From assembly GCF_036388275.1 (NCBI RefSeq), contig NZ_DASVSF010000081.1, positions 1-14,674 of the forward strand: a stretch of 14,674 bases of DNA. Direction: 5' to 3'. A program made the translations under genes and the position numbers. Positions 1 to 5,649 of this stretch are shown piece by piece (positions within the stretch are counted from its first letter, which is position 1; every line of letters starts with the position of its first letter). This stretch comes from Longimicrobium sp. (GTDB lineage Bacteria; Gemmatimonadota; Gemmatimonadetes; Longimicrobiales; Longimicrobiaceae). A model generated the notes under the pieces. The model was not told the DNA's origin. It worked only from the letters and a program-made list of their open reading frames with translations, and searched no databases.

Positions 1-106
1 TGCGGGCGAGAGGACTTCACCAGCCGCCTCCAGCTGCTCTATGATGCTCATGGGCCACAATATGTAGTGGCTCATGTGAACAAAGTCTACAGTTTTGTAC
101 AACCCA
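1..106. other. Left edge, AT-richer, no confident gene
   Basis: This stretch is clearly less GC-rich than the rest of the window and lies outside the repeats. On the plus strand, the frame starting at base 1 stays open through the repeat to a stop at 202-204, but only the first ~35 residues lie outside repeat DNA and I do not recognise them. On the minus strand a frame is open to the window edge, with possible ATG starts at 75 and 51. The second would begin MSIIEQLEAAGEVLSPA, with no clear Shine-Dalgarno sequence. A minus-strand gene running off the left edge, with the AT-rich part as its promoter region, is possible but unproven. Confidence 0.3.
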
Positions 107-141
107 CTGAACGGTTACGCCGCGACTTCAGTCGCCCCAGC
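107..141 (+). repeat. 35-bp inverted repeat, left copy
   Basis: These 35 bases, beginning CTGAACGGTTACGCCGCG and ending GTCGCCCCAGC, match exactly the reverse complement of 14534-14568. Similarity fades on both sides of the 35 bases. The right copy holds the stop codon of a probable transposase. The inner part of this left copy is also the start of the longer repeat at 119-268, so it is best seen as the end of a dispersed repeat family. A single-element terminal repeat is less likely because ordinary genes fill the 14 kb between the copies. Confidence 0.75.
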
Positions 142-268
142 GGGGCCGAGGCCTCTGCATTCGTGACCGCTGCCGCGCCCTGGCATCGTGCCGTCCGCAG
201 CTAGATCCTTCGGCGCGCGTGGTCTGGTGTACGGGCCAGTGCAGTGCGCTCGCGCCTCTGGATGACAG
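119..268 (+). repeat. Dispersed ~150-bp intergenic repeat, copy A
   Basis: Bases 119-268 align without gaps to 340-489 (offset 221) with scattered substitutions. The later part (from 145) also aligns without gaps to 13020-13143 (offset 12875). Landmarks are 'ccgcgacttcagtcgcccc' at the start, 'ctagatccttcgg' in the middle and 'gatgacag' at the end. Short ORFs cross it on both strands with arginine- and proline-rich translations, as expected for non-coding repeat DNA. Repeats with 'gatccttcg' and 'caggatgac' borders are widespread between genes in soil bacteria; that is general knowledge, not a search result. Confidence 0.8.
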
Positions 269-308
269 ATCGCGCTTCGGGCGGCCTGGCACACTCGACT
301 TCGCATGC

Positions 309-326
309 AGTCCGCGAAGGCGGACT
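309..326. repeat. Short hairpin repeat unit (GTCCGC-GAAG-GCGGAC)
   Basis: AGTCCGC at 309-315 and GCGGACT at 320-326 form a 7-bp perfect stem around the tetraloop GAAG. It lies between repeat copies A and B and runs straight into copy B through 'tcgtgatttgccag'. The compact GC stem with a tetraloop resembles a REP-like unit. Confidence 0.6.
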
Positions 327-339
327 TCGTGATTTGCCA

Positions 340-489
340 GCCGCGACTTCAGTCGCCCCAGCGGGACCGAGGCCTCTGCTTTGGTGACCGCTGCCGCGCC
401 CTGGCATCGTGCCGGCCACGGTTAGATCCTTCGGCGCGCGTTGTCTGGTGTGCGGGCCGGTACGGTGCGCCTGCGCCTCAGGATGACAG
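340..489 (+). repeat. Dispersed ~150-bp intergenic repeat, copy B
   Basis: This is a direct copy of 119-268 with identical length and no gaps, starting 'gccgcgacttcagtcgcccc' and ending 'ctcaggatgacag'. The spacer between copies A and B (269-339) holds the small hairpin at 309-326. Two copies 221 bp apart without gaps suggest a tandem duplication of a repeat-plus-spacer unit, or two insertions of one element. Confidence 0.8.
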
Positions 490-535
490 GCCCCGTCGCC
501 GCTCCGGTACTGGACGTACCGCGCCTGAGTCTGGT

Positions 536-621
536 GTGTACCCCCTCGCCCACGCTGTTTGTGGGAGAGGGTGGCACGCGTGTCAGCGCGGCCGAGTGAG
601 GGCCCCACGGCAGCCGAGGCC
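536..621 (+). repeat. 86-bp dispersed repeat with hairpin, left copy
   Basis: Bases 536-621 match 12943-13028 at 82 of 86 positions by eye, in the same orientation. The core is an imperfect hairpin, CTCgCCCAC-gctgttt-GTGGGaGAG, followed by 'ggtggcacgcgtgtcagcgcggcc'. The repeat ends exactly one base before the minus-strand stop codon of the phosphatase gene (622-624). It could act as a 3' processing or termination structure for that operon, though no U-tract follows the stem on the minus strand. Confidence 0.75.
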
Positions 622-1308
622 CTACACCAACTCCGCCCACGGGCTGTCCCGCAGCCGCTCGCGGTCCTCGTCGCTGCAGGCCAGCGCCAGCACCGGGGCC
701 AGGCTCTCGTCGCGCAGCACGAAATCTGCGCCCTCGGCGACGGCGGGGCGATACACGACGCCCATGTACGCCGCGAACGCGTCCACGGCGGGTCGCGCCT
801 CCAGGTCCGTGGCTCCATCGCCCACCAGCAGCACGGGGCGGGGAAGGTCCCACTTGGCCAGCACCCGCGCCTTGCCTCCGCTGCGTGCCAACGGCGACTC
901 GCGGTCGAATCCCATGTAGGCGCCGTCCGCGGCGAACGTGATCCCCACGGCGGCGACGTCGTCCGACGCGAGCCCCAGTTCCGCCGCGACCGCCTGCACC
1001 GGAGGTGCCAGGCCGCCGGAAAGGATCCGCACCGTCTTCCCCAGCCAGCGCAGCGCCGCCACCACCTCGCGGGCGTGCGGCACCAGCGTGTCCACGTACA
1101 TCCGCCCGACCTCGTCCACCCGGGCGCGCGTGGGGCGGATGAGATCCAGGCGCCGTCCGTAGACGTCTTCCAGCGGCACCTCGCCACGCATGGCAGCGTC
1201 CGTCAACGCGCGGATCTCGCCTGCCGCATCGCCCGCGAGCTCGTCGATGCCCTCGATGCGCACGAGCGTGGAGTCGCAGTCGAACACCACCGAGGCAAAC
1301 CCGCTCAC
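622..1308 (-). CDS. serB: Phosphoserine phosphatase (HAD superfamily)
   Basis: Predicted 228-residue cytosolic enzyme that hydrolyses O-phosphoserine to serine, the last step of serine synthesis from 3-phosphoglycerate. All HAD motifs are visible: nucleophile motif DCDST (D10, D12), SGG at 97-99, the motif III lysine in SGGK (K146), and GDGATD at 163-168. The text around them follows the phosphoserine phosphatase family closely, with EGIDEL at 19-24 supplying a substrate-binding glutamate (E19), AMRGEVP at 39-45, RRL with R53, and GFDRESP. Length fits the single-domain form of about 225 residues without an ACT domain. The start is a GTG at 1308 placed by homology; the longer open frame upstream lies inside the ATPase gene. 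Its GTG overlaps the TGA of that gene (GTGA), implying translational coupling. Another HAD small-molecule phosphatase is possible but less likely. Confidence 0.88.
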   Translation of the reverse strand: MSGFASVVFDCDSTLVRIEGIDELAGDAAGEIRALTDAAMRGEVPLEDVYGRRLDLIRPTRARVDEVGRMYVDTLVPHAREVVAALRWLGKTVRILSGGLAPPVQAVAAELGLASDDVAAVGITFAADGAYMGFDRESPLARSGGKARVLAKWDLPRPVLLVGDGATDLEARPAVDAFAAYMGVVYRPAVAEGADFVLRDESLAPVLALACSDEDRERLRDSPWAELV

Positions 1309-2357
1309 GCCGCCAGCTCCATCCGCCGTTCCCCCAGCATCTCCTCCATCCGCGACAGGCAGCGCGAGAACTTCTTGCCGAACGCGCCCGTCAGCCAAGC
1401 GCGGGGAAACAGCTCGTCCAATTCGGCATCCGCCGTGGCGGAGAACGGAACGGCGCCGTCGTATACCTTGTCGACGAAGTGCACCCACCGCAGCCCGTCG
1501 TACAGGTCCGTCATCGGCTGCACCCCCTCGATCAGCAGTTCGTCGACCGCCTCGACCACGGCGTAGTAGCGGATGGGGTGGACGGTACCGAGTCCATTCA
1601 GCAGCTCCTGGAACCCCGCGGCCAGCGCCCGCTCGCCCGCCCGGCTCCGCGCGTGCTCCATCGACGCGTCGTCCAGGAAGGTGGCACGCCCCGGATCGGC
1701 CTCGAAGCGGCGGTGGCGATAGTCCTCGCCCTCCACGCGCAGCACCTCGAACGCCGACGACAATTCCTCGATCTCGGCGGTGAAGCTCTTCTGGTCGAAG
1801 CGGCCGCGCCCCAGCTCGTCGGGGATCGTATTCGAGGTCGTCGCCACGCGGATACCGTCCGCCAGGGCGCCGCGGAGGAAGGCGATGGCCAGCTTCAGGT
1901 TCCCCGGATCGTCCAGCTCCCATTCGTCCACCGCCACCAGCCGCTGCCCCCGGAACGCCTCGCGCGCCTGCTCCACCCCCAGCAGGCCGATGGCGTATAC
2001 CAGTTCGTCGAAGCTCAGGTAGGCGCTGGGCTTGGGCGCCGCGTTCCACAGCGACGCCAGCAGGTGCGTCTTGCCCACCCCGAAGCCGCCGTCCAGGTAC
2101 ACGCCCGCGCCCCGCTGCCGGCCGCCAAGCGCGCTGCGGAGCCGCGACCAGCCGCCCGTGGACGCGTGCATCTCGTCAGCGACCTCGCGCAGCCGGTCTA
2201 CGGCAGCGGCCTGGGACGGGTGCCGCCCGTCGGGGCGGTAGTCCTCGAACCGCTTGTCCGAAAACCGCCGCGGCGGAACGAAGGCCGCCAGCAGCTCGGC
2301 CGCGCTCGGGCGGGCCGGAATCTGGTCCAGCAGGGTGGAAAGACGAAGCACGTGCAC
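1305..2357 (-). CDS. zapE: ZapE/AFG1-family P-loop ATPase
   Basis: Predicted 350-residue ATPase of the AFG1/ZapE family. In Escherichia coli ZapE associates with the division ring; mitochondrial relatives act in membrane-protein quality control. Walker A is GGFGVGKT at 90-97 and Walker B is LVAVDEWELDD with D144-E145. The Walker B form is closer to the VDEFELDDPG type than to the E. coli type. ATTSNTIPDEL follows as the sensor segment, and the DYRHRRF element typical of the family comes later. No signal peptide or membrane segment is seen, so it is probably cytosolic or peripheral. The start is a GTG at 2357; no strong Shine-Dalgarno precedes it, but a family-like N-terminal region begins soon after. 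It is the first gene of a two-gene unit with the phosphatase (4-base overlap) and diverges from tetR. The exact division role is inferred from the family only. Confidence 0.85.
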   Translation of the reverse strand: MHVLRLSTLLDQIPARPSAAELLAAFVPPRRFSDKRFEDYRPDGRHPSQAAAVDRLREVADEMHASTGGWSRLRSALGGRQRGAGVYLDGGFGVGKTHLLASLWNAAPKPSAYLSFDELVYAIGLLGVEQAREAFRGQRLVAVDEWELDDPGNLKLAIAFLRGALADGIRVATTSNTIPDELGRGRFDQKSFTAEIEELSSAFEVLRVEGEDYRHRRFEADPGRATFLDDASMEHARSRAGERALAAGFQELLNGLGTVHPIRYYAVVEAVDELLIEGVQPMTDLYDGLRWVHFVDKVYDGAVPFSATADAELDELFPRAWLTGAFGKKFSRCLSRMEEMLGERRMELAA

Positions 2358-2421
2358 CTGGATTGATCGGCCGGTTCAACGGCCGGTAACCTATCGCCTC
2401 GCGGGGCCGGGGCCAACATCC

Positions 2422-2450
2422 TTGACGTGCCCGCGGCTGCCTCTTATCAT
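2422..2450 (+). promoter_or_regulatory. Sigma-70-type promoter of tetR
   Basis: TTGACG at 2422-2427 (5 of 6 matches to the -35 consensus) and TATCAT at 2445-2450 (-10 type) are separated by 17 bases. Transcription would begin near 2457, inside the operator at 2456-2469 and 28 bases before the tetR start codon. Confidence 0.7.
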
Positions 2451-2455
2451 CTCAT

Positions 2456-2469
2456 CTAACACTGTTAAG
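2456..2469 (+). promoter_or_regulatory. Putative TetR operator, tetR promoter copy
   Basis: CTAACACTGTTAAG contains the near-palindromic core TAACA-C-TGTTA (2457-2467). The same 11-base core occurs at 3125-3135 ahead of the efflux genes, with mirrored flanks (CTAACA..TTAAG here, CTTAACA..GTTAG there). The site covers the predicted transcription start, so a bound repressor would block its own gene. That it binds the adjacent TetR protein is an inference from position and symmetry. Confidence 0.75.
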
Positions 2470-2484
2470 TATCCGGACGAGGTT

Positions 2485-3105
2485 ATGGGAACGAAGGAAC
2501 GGCGGGACCGGGAGCGGCAGGAGACGCGCGAGAAGATTCTCGACGCAGCGCGCGAGATGTTCGCCACGCACGGTGTCGAGGCGACCACCATGCGCGCCAT
2601 CGCCGAACGCGTGGAGTACACGGCGGCTGCCATCTACCACCACTTCAAGGACAAGGACGCGCTGATCATCGAGATGGTGCACGGCGACTTCCGCGCGCTG
2701 GGGCAGCAGTTCGTCCGCTTTGCGCAGGTGCCCGACCCGGTGGAGCGCCTGCGGCTGATCGGGCTGGCATACGTGGAATTCGCCATCCACAAGCCGCACC
2801 ACTACACCATCATGTTCATGACGCGCACGCCGTACACCGAGCCGGACTTCGATCGCGGCAACCCGGAGCAGGACGCGTATGCGCTTCTGCTGCACACCGT
2901 GACGGAAGGGATCGAGCAGGGCCGCTTTCGCCCCGAGCTGAACGACGCGGAGCAGCTTGCGCAGATGATGTGGGCCTCGGTGCACGGGCTGGTGTCGCTG
3001 CAGATCGCCAAGTGCGACGACCCGTGGATCCACTGGCGCGACCTGCGTGAGACGTCGGCGCTCACCATCGACGCGATGATTCGTGGAATCCTGCGCGAGG
3101 GATGA
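2485..3105 (+). CDS. TetR/AcrR-family repressor (WHG-type)
   Basis: Predicted 206-residue one-component transcription repressor. Residues 13-57 form the TetR N-terminal DNA-binding domain, with the helix-turn-helix in TTMRAIAERVEYTAAAIYHH (34-53) followed by FKDKDALI. The C-terminal ligand-binding half contains MMWASVHGLVSLQ, the WxxxHG signature of the WHG-type TetR C-terminal domain. The chosen ATG at 2485 lies just behind GGACGAGG and begins MGTKERRDRERQETR, a typical basic TetR start; the frame is open further upstream, but that part crosses the promoter and operator. It lies directly upstream of, and in line with, a TolC-adaptor-RND operon and carries matching operators before itself and before that operon. 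It is therefore probably an autoregulated local repressor of the pump, released by a pump substrate. The inducer cannot be read from sequence. Confidence 0.9.
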   Translation: MGTKERRDRERQETREKILDAAREMFATHGVEATTMRAIAERVEYTAAAIYHHFKDKDALIIEMVHGDFRALGQQFVRFAQVPDPVERLRLIGLAYVEFAIHKPHHYTIMFMTRTPYTEPDFDRGNPEQDAYALLLHTVTEGIEQGRFRPELNDAEQLAQMMWASVHGLVSLQIAKCDDPWIHWRDLRETSALTIDAMIRGILREG

Positions 3106-3110
3106 TTCAT

Positions 3111-3146
3111 TTTACCCATACGCTTAACACTGTTAGAAAGTAGTAT
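3111..3146 (+). promoter_or_regulatory. Efflux operon promoter region (elements uncertain)
   Basis: An AT-rich island just after tetR holds weak sigma-70-like elements: TTTACC at 3111-3116 with TAGAAA at 3134-3139 (17-base spacer), or a -10 candidate TAGTAT at 3141-3146. Neither pair is strong. The operator at 3123-3136 sits within this region under either choice, where repressor binding would interfere with polymerase. A promoter here is expected because the operator would otherwise have no purpose. Confidence 0.45.
3123..3136 (+). promoter_or_regulatory. Putative TetR operator, efflux operon copy
   Basis: CTTAACACTGTTAG carries the same TAACACTGTTA core (3125-3135) as the site at 2457-2467. 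It lies between the tetR stop codon (3105) and the outer-membrane channel start (3205). With the first site it brackets the tetR gene, the expected layout for a repressor that controls both itself and the adjacent pump. Confidence 0.75.
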
Positions 3147-3204
3147 CCCGATAGGTCGTCGGTATTCCGAACGGCAGGTTCACCCCGACAGGAGGCTGGT
3201 ACCC

Positions 3205-4557
3205 ATGCTGTCACCCACTCGGCTCGCGCCGATGCTCGTTCTTCTTCTCGCCGCCGCCCCGCTCGCCGCCCGAGCCCAGGGCGATCCGCTGGGCGGGTAC
3301 GTTCGCCAGGCGATGGAAAACAACCTCTCGCTGCGGCAGGAGCGCCTTTCGGCCGAGCGGAGCAGCGCGGCCGTGCGCGAGGCGCGCGGGCTGCTGCTGC
3401 CGACCGTCAGCTTCGACGCCCGCTACAGCGAGCTCAGCGGGGGGATGAACCTGGGCGACCTGGTGAACCCGGCGTACGAGGCGCTCAACCAGGTGACGGG
3501 CACCACGCAGTTTCCTACCAACATCGACGCGCGCCTCCCGATGGCGCAGGAGACCAAGATCCGCATCGCGCAGCCGCTGCTGGCGCCCGCGGCGTGGGAA
3601 AACCAGCGGCTGCGGCGCACGCTGGCCGACCTGGACGGCGCCGCGCTGGGCACCGCCACGCGCCAGCTCGCCGCTGACGTGCAGACGGCCTACCTGGACT
3701 ACGCCCGCTCCGCCCGCGTCGTCGAGCTCTACCGGAACACGCTGCCCCTGCTGCAGGAGAACCTTCGCGTGGCGGAGCGGCGGGTGGAGAACGGGACGGC
3801 CACCCCCGACGCCGTTCTGCGCGCCCGCGCCGAGCGCGCCGAAACGGAGCAGGCCTTGGCGGAGGCCGAGGGGCGCTCCACGGCCGCGCTGCGGCGCTTC
3901 AACTTCCTGCTGGGCCGTGACCTGGACACCCCCGTCGAGGTGCTCGCCGACTCAGCGCTCGCCTATCCGCTGGCCGTCACGGAGGAAGACGTGGTGCGCT
4001 CCGCCCTCGCCGGACGCGAGGAGCTGATGCAGGGCGCTGCCGGGGTGCGCGCGGCCGAGTCGCAGGTGCGGCTGGCCCGCGCCGGCCAGCTGCCGACGGT
4101 CGCGCTCGCCGTGGACTACGGCATTCAGGGCAACGCCTACCGCTTCGGCAAGGACGACGACTTTGCCATCGCCTCCCTGGTGGTGTCGTGGAACGCGTGG
4201 AACGGCGGGCAGCACGGCGCCCGCCGCGAGCAGGCCCGCCTGGACGCGGACCGCGCCCGCAGCCGCCGCGAAGAGATCGGCCGGCAGGTGGAGCTGCAGG
4301 TGAGGACGGCGTACCGCGGCGCGCAGGTGGCCCGCGGCGCCATCGCCACCGCGGAAGAGCGGCTGGCGGCGGCGGAGCGCACCTACCAGCTGGTCGCCCG
4401 GCGCTGGCAGGAGGGGATCGCGCCCCAGATCGAGCTGCTGGACGCCCGTACGTCGTTCACGGCGGCGGGGCTGAACCTGATCCTTACGCGATACGAGTAC
4501 GCCGCCCGCTGGGTAGAGCTGGAGCGCGCCGCCGCGCTCCGCGACCTGGCCCGCTGA
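3205..4557 (+). CDS. TolC-family outer-membrane efflux channel
   Basis: Predicted 450-residue outer-membrane factor that provides the exit duct of a tripartite pump. A Sec signal peptide covers residues 1-24 (hydrophobic core LVLLLAAAPLAA, cleavage after ARA). Two repeated outer-membrane-efflux-protein halves follow, roughly 27-225 and 250-445. They begin with the typical AMENNLSLRQERL segment and contain long alanine/arginine-rich coiled helices such as LLQENLRVAERRVENGTATPD and QVELQVRTAYRGAQVARG. GGAGG at 3191-3195 lies 9 bases before the ATG and fixes the start. Length matches the family. It is the first gene of the channel-adaptor-pump operon; the adaptor starts 30 bases later. The protein family is certain, the exported compound is not. 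Confidence 0.92.
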   Translation: MLSPTRLAPMLVLLLAAAPLAARAQGDPLGGYVRQAMENNLSLRQERLSAERSSAAVREARGLLLPTVSFDARYSELSGGMNLGDLVNPAYEALNQVTGTTQFPTNIDARLPMAQETKIRIAQPLLAPAAWENQRLRRTLADLDGAALGTATRQLAADVQTAYLDYARSARVVELYRNTLPLLQENLRVAERRVENGTATPDAVLRARAERAETEQALAEAEGRSTAALRRFNFLLGRDLDTPVEVLADSALAYPLAVTEEDVVRSALAGREELMQGAAGVRAAESQVRLARAGQLPTVALAVDYGIQGNAYRFGKDDDFAIASLVVSWNAWNGGQHGARREQARLDADRARSRREEIGRQVELQVRTAYRGAQVARGAIATAEERLAAAERTYQLVARRWQEGIAPQIELLDARTSFTAAGLNLILTRYEYAARWVELERAAALRDLAR

Positions 4558-4587
4558 CCGCGCCCATCAAACGAGAGGAATCCGACG

Positions 4588-5649
4588 ATGAATACGAAGT
4601 CCCTGACTTTCGCGCTTTCGCACTCTCGCACCTTCGCACTCCTCGTCCTCGCTGCCGCGTGCGGCAAGGACGCGGGCGCCGCCATCCCACCCGCCGACAA
4701 CACCGTCGCCGTCCGCACCGCGCCGGTGGCCCGCGAGTGGGTGACGCAGCCGGTGACGGCTACGGGCACGCTGGCCAGCAAGGACGAGATCGACCTGTCG
4801 TTCAAGATGCCCGGCGTGGTCGCCCGCGTCCTCGTGGCCGAGGGGCAGGCGGTCCGCCGCGGCCAGCCGATGGCGACTCTGGACCTTCGCGAGATCGACG
4901 CGGCCGTGGGGCGCGCCCGCAGCGGGGTGGAAAAGGCGGAGCGCGACCTGGCCCGGGCGGAGCGGCTGTACGCGGACAGCGTCGCCACGCTCGCCCAACT
5001 GCAGGACGCGCGGACGGGCGCCCAGGTGGCCCGCAGCGACATGCAGGCGGCGGCGTTCAACCGGCGCTACGCGACGATCGTCGCGCCGGCGGACGGCGTG
5101 GTGCTGCGCAAGCTGGCCAACGACGGCGAGCTGGTGGGGGCCGGGATGCCCGTCCTCGTCCTCGGCAGCAGCGAGCGCGGGCAGGTGCTGAAGGTGGGCG
5201 TGGCCGACCGCGACGCGGTGCGGCTGAAGCCTGGTGACGCGGCGACGGTGCGGTTCGACGCCTTTCCCGGGCAGGAGTTCGCCGGGTCGGTGCGCGAGGT
5301 GGCGCCCGCGGCGGACCCCGCCACGGGAACGTACCGGGTAGAGGTGACCGTGCAGCCCGGCGGGCGCGCGCTGTCGTCCGGCCTCGTCGGCCGGGTGGAG
5401 ATCCGCCCGGCGGCCGGGGCGCAGATGGCGGTGGTCCCCATCGGCGCCATCCTGGAGGCGGACGACGAGTCCGCTACGCTCTACACGCTGTCGGCGGACG
5501 GGCGGCGCGCGCGGCGGCTGCCGGTGACCGTGGGCTTCATCCAGGGCGAGCGGGTGACGGTGACGGGCGGGCTGGAGGGCGTGGACCGCGTGGTGACGGA
5601 CGGTGCGGCGTACCTGAGCGACGGCGCGGCCGTGAAGGTGGTGCCATGA
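4588..5649 (+). CDS. RND periplasmic adaptor (membrane fusion) lipoprotein
   Basis: Predicted 353-residue HlyD/AcrA-like adaptor linking the inner-membrane pump to the TolC-type channel. The N terminus looks like a lipoprotein signal (FALLVLAAAC, acceptor C25). The two half-motifs of the biotinyl-lipoyl-like domain are at about 73-98 (MPGVVARVLVAEGQAVRRGQ) and 163-192 (IVAPADGVVLRKLANDGELV). A short alpha-hairpin sits between them (about 103-158) and beta-barrel and membrane-proximal domains follow. GAGAGGAA at 4573-4580 lies 7 bases before the ATG. The stop overlaps the pump start as ATGA, indicating translational coupling and a fixed adaptor-to-pump ratio. Oddly, the signal peptide is encoded by a short imperfect TTCGCACT-type repeat (4603-4645). 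Confidence 0.92.
   Translation: MNTKSLTFALSHSRTFALLVLAAACGKDAGAAIPPADNTVAVRTAPVAREWVTQPVTATGTLASKDEIDLSFKMPGVVARVLVAEGQAVRRGQPMATLDLREIDAAVGRARSGVEKAERDLARAERLYADSVATLAQLQDARTGAQVARSDMQAAAFNRRYATIVAPADGVVLRKLANDGELVGAGMPVLVLGSSERGQVLKVGVADRDAVRLKPGDAATVRFDAFPGQEFAGSVREVAPAADPATGTYRVEVTVQPGGRALSSGLVGRVEIRPAAGAQMAVVPIGAILEADDESATLYTLSADGRRARRLPVTVGFIQGERVTVTGGLEGVDRVVTDGAAYLSDGAAVKVVP
4603..4645 (+). repeat. Imperfect short tandem repeat within signal peptide code
   Basis: The units CTTTCGCG, CTTTCGCACT, CTCGCAC and CTTCGCACT follow each other within about 40 bases that encode residues 6-19 of the adaptor (LTFALSHSRTFALL). On the opposite strand it reads as repeated 'agtgcgaaagcgcgaaag' text. 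It may be a decayed simple repeat or a member of a dispersed repeat family that became the hydrophobic part of the signal peptide. Confidence 0.6.

Noticed and set aside
119..489. CRISPR array suggested by two spaced repeats
   Set aside because: Only two ~150-bp copies with a 71-bp spacer; the size and copy number are wrong and no cas gene is nearby.
305..919. Plus-strand frame of 204 codons over the left repeats and phosphatase
   Set aside because: It is translated repeat DNA followed by antisense of serB, with no protein-like features.
1309..2049. Upstream extension of the phosphatase frame
   Set aside because: It lies fully within the ATPase gene in another frame and reads as low-complexity arginine/glycine sequence. 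The GTG at 1308 gives a normal-length phosphatase.
4188..5237. Plus-strand frame of 349 codons crossing the channel-adaptor junction
   Set aside because: Glycine/arginine-rich out-of-frame reading of two real genes.
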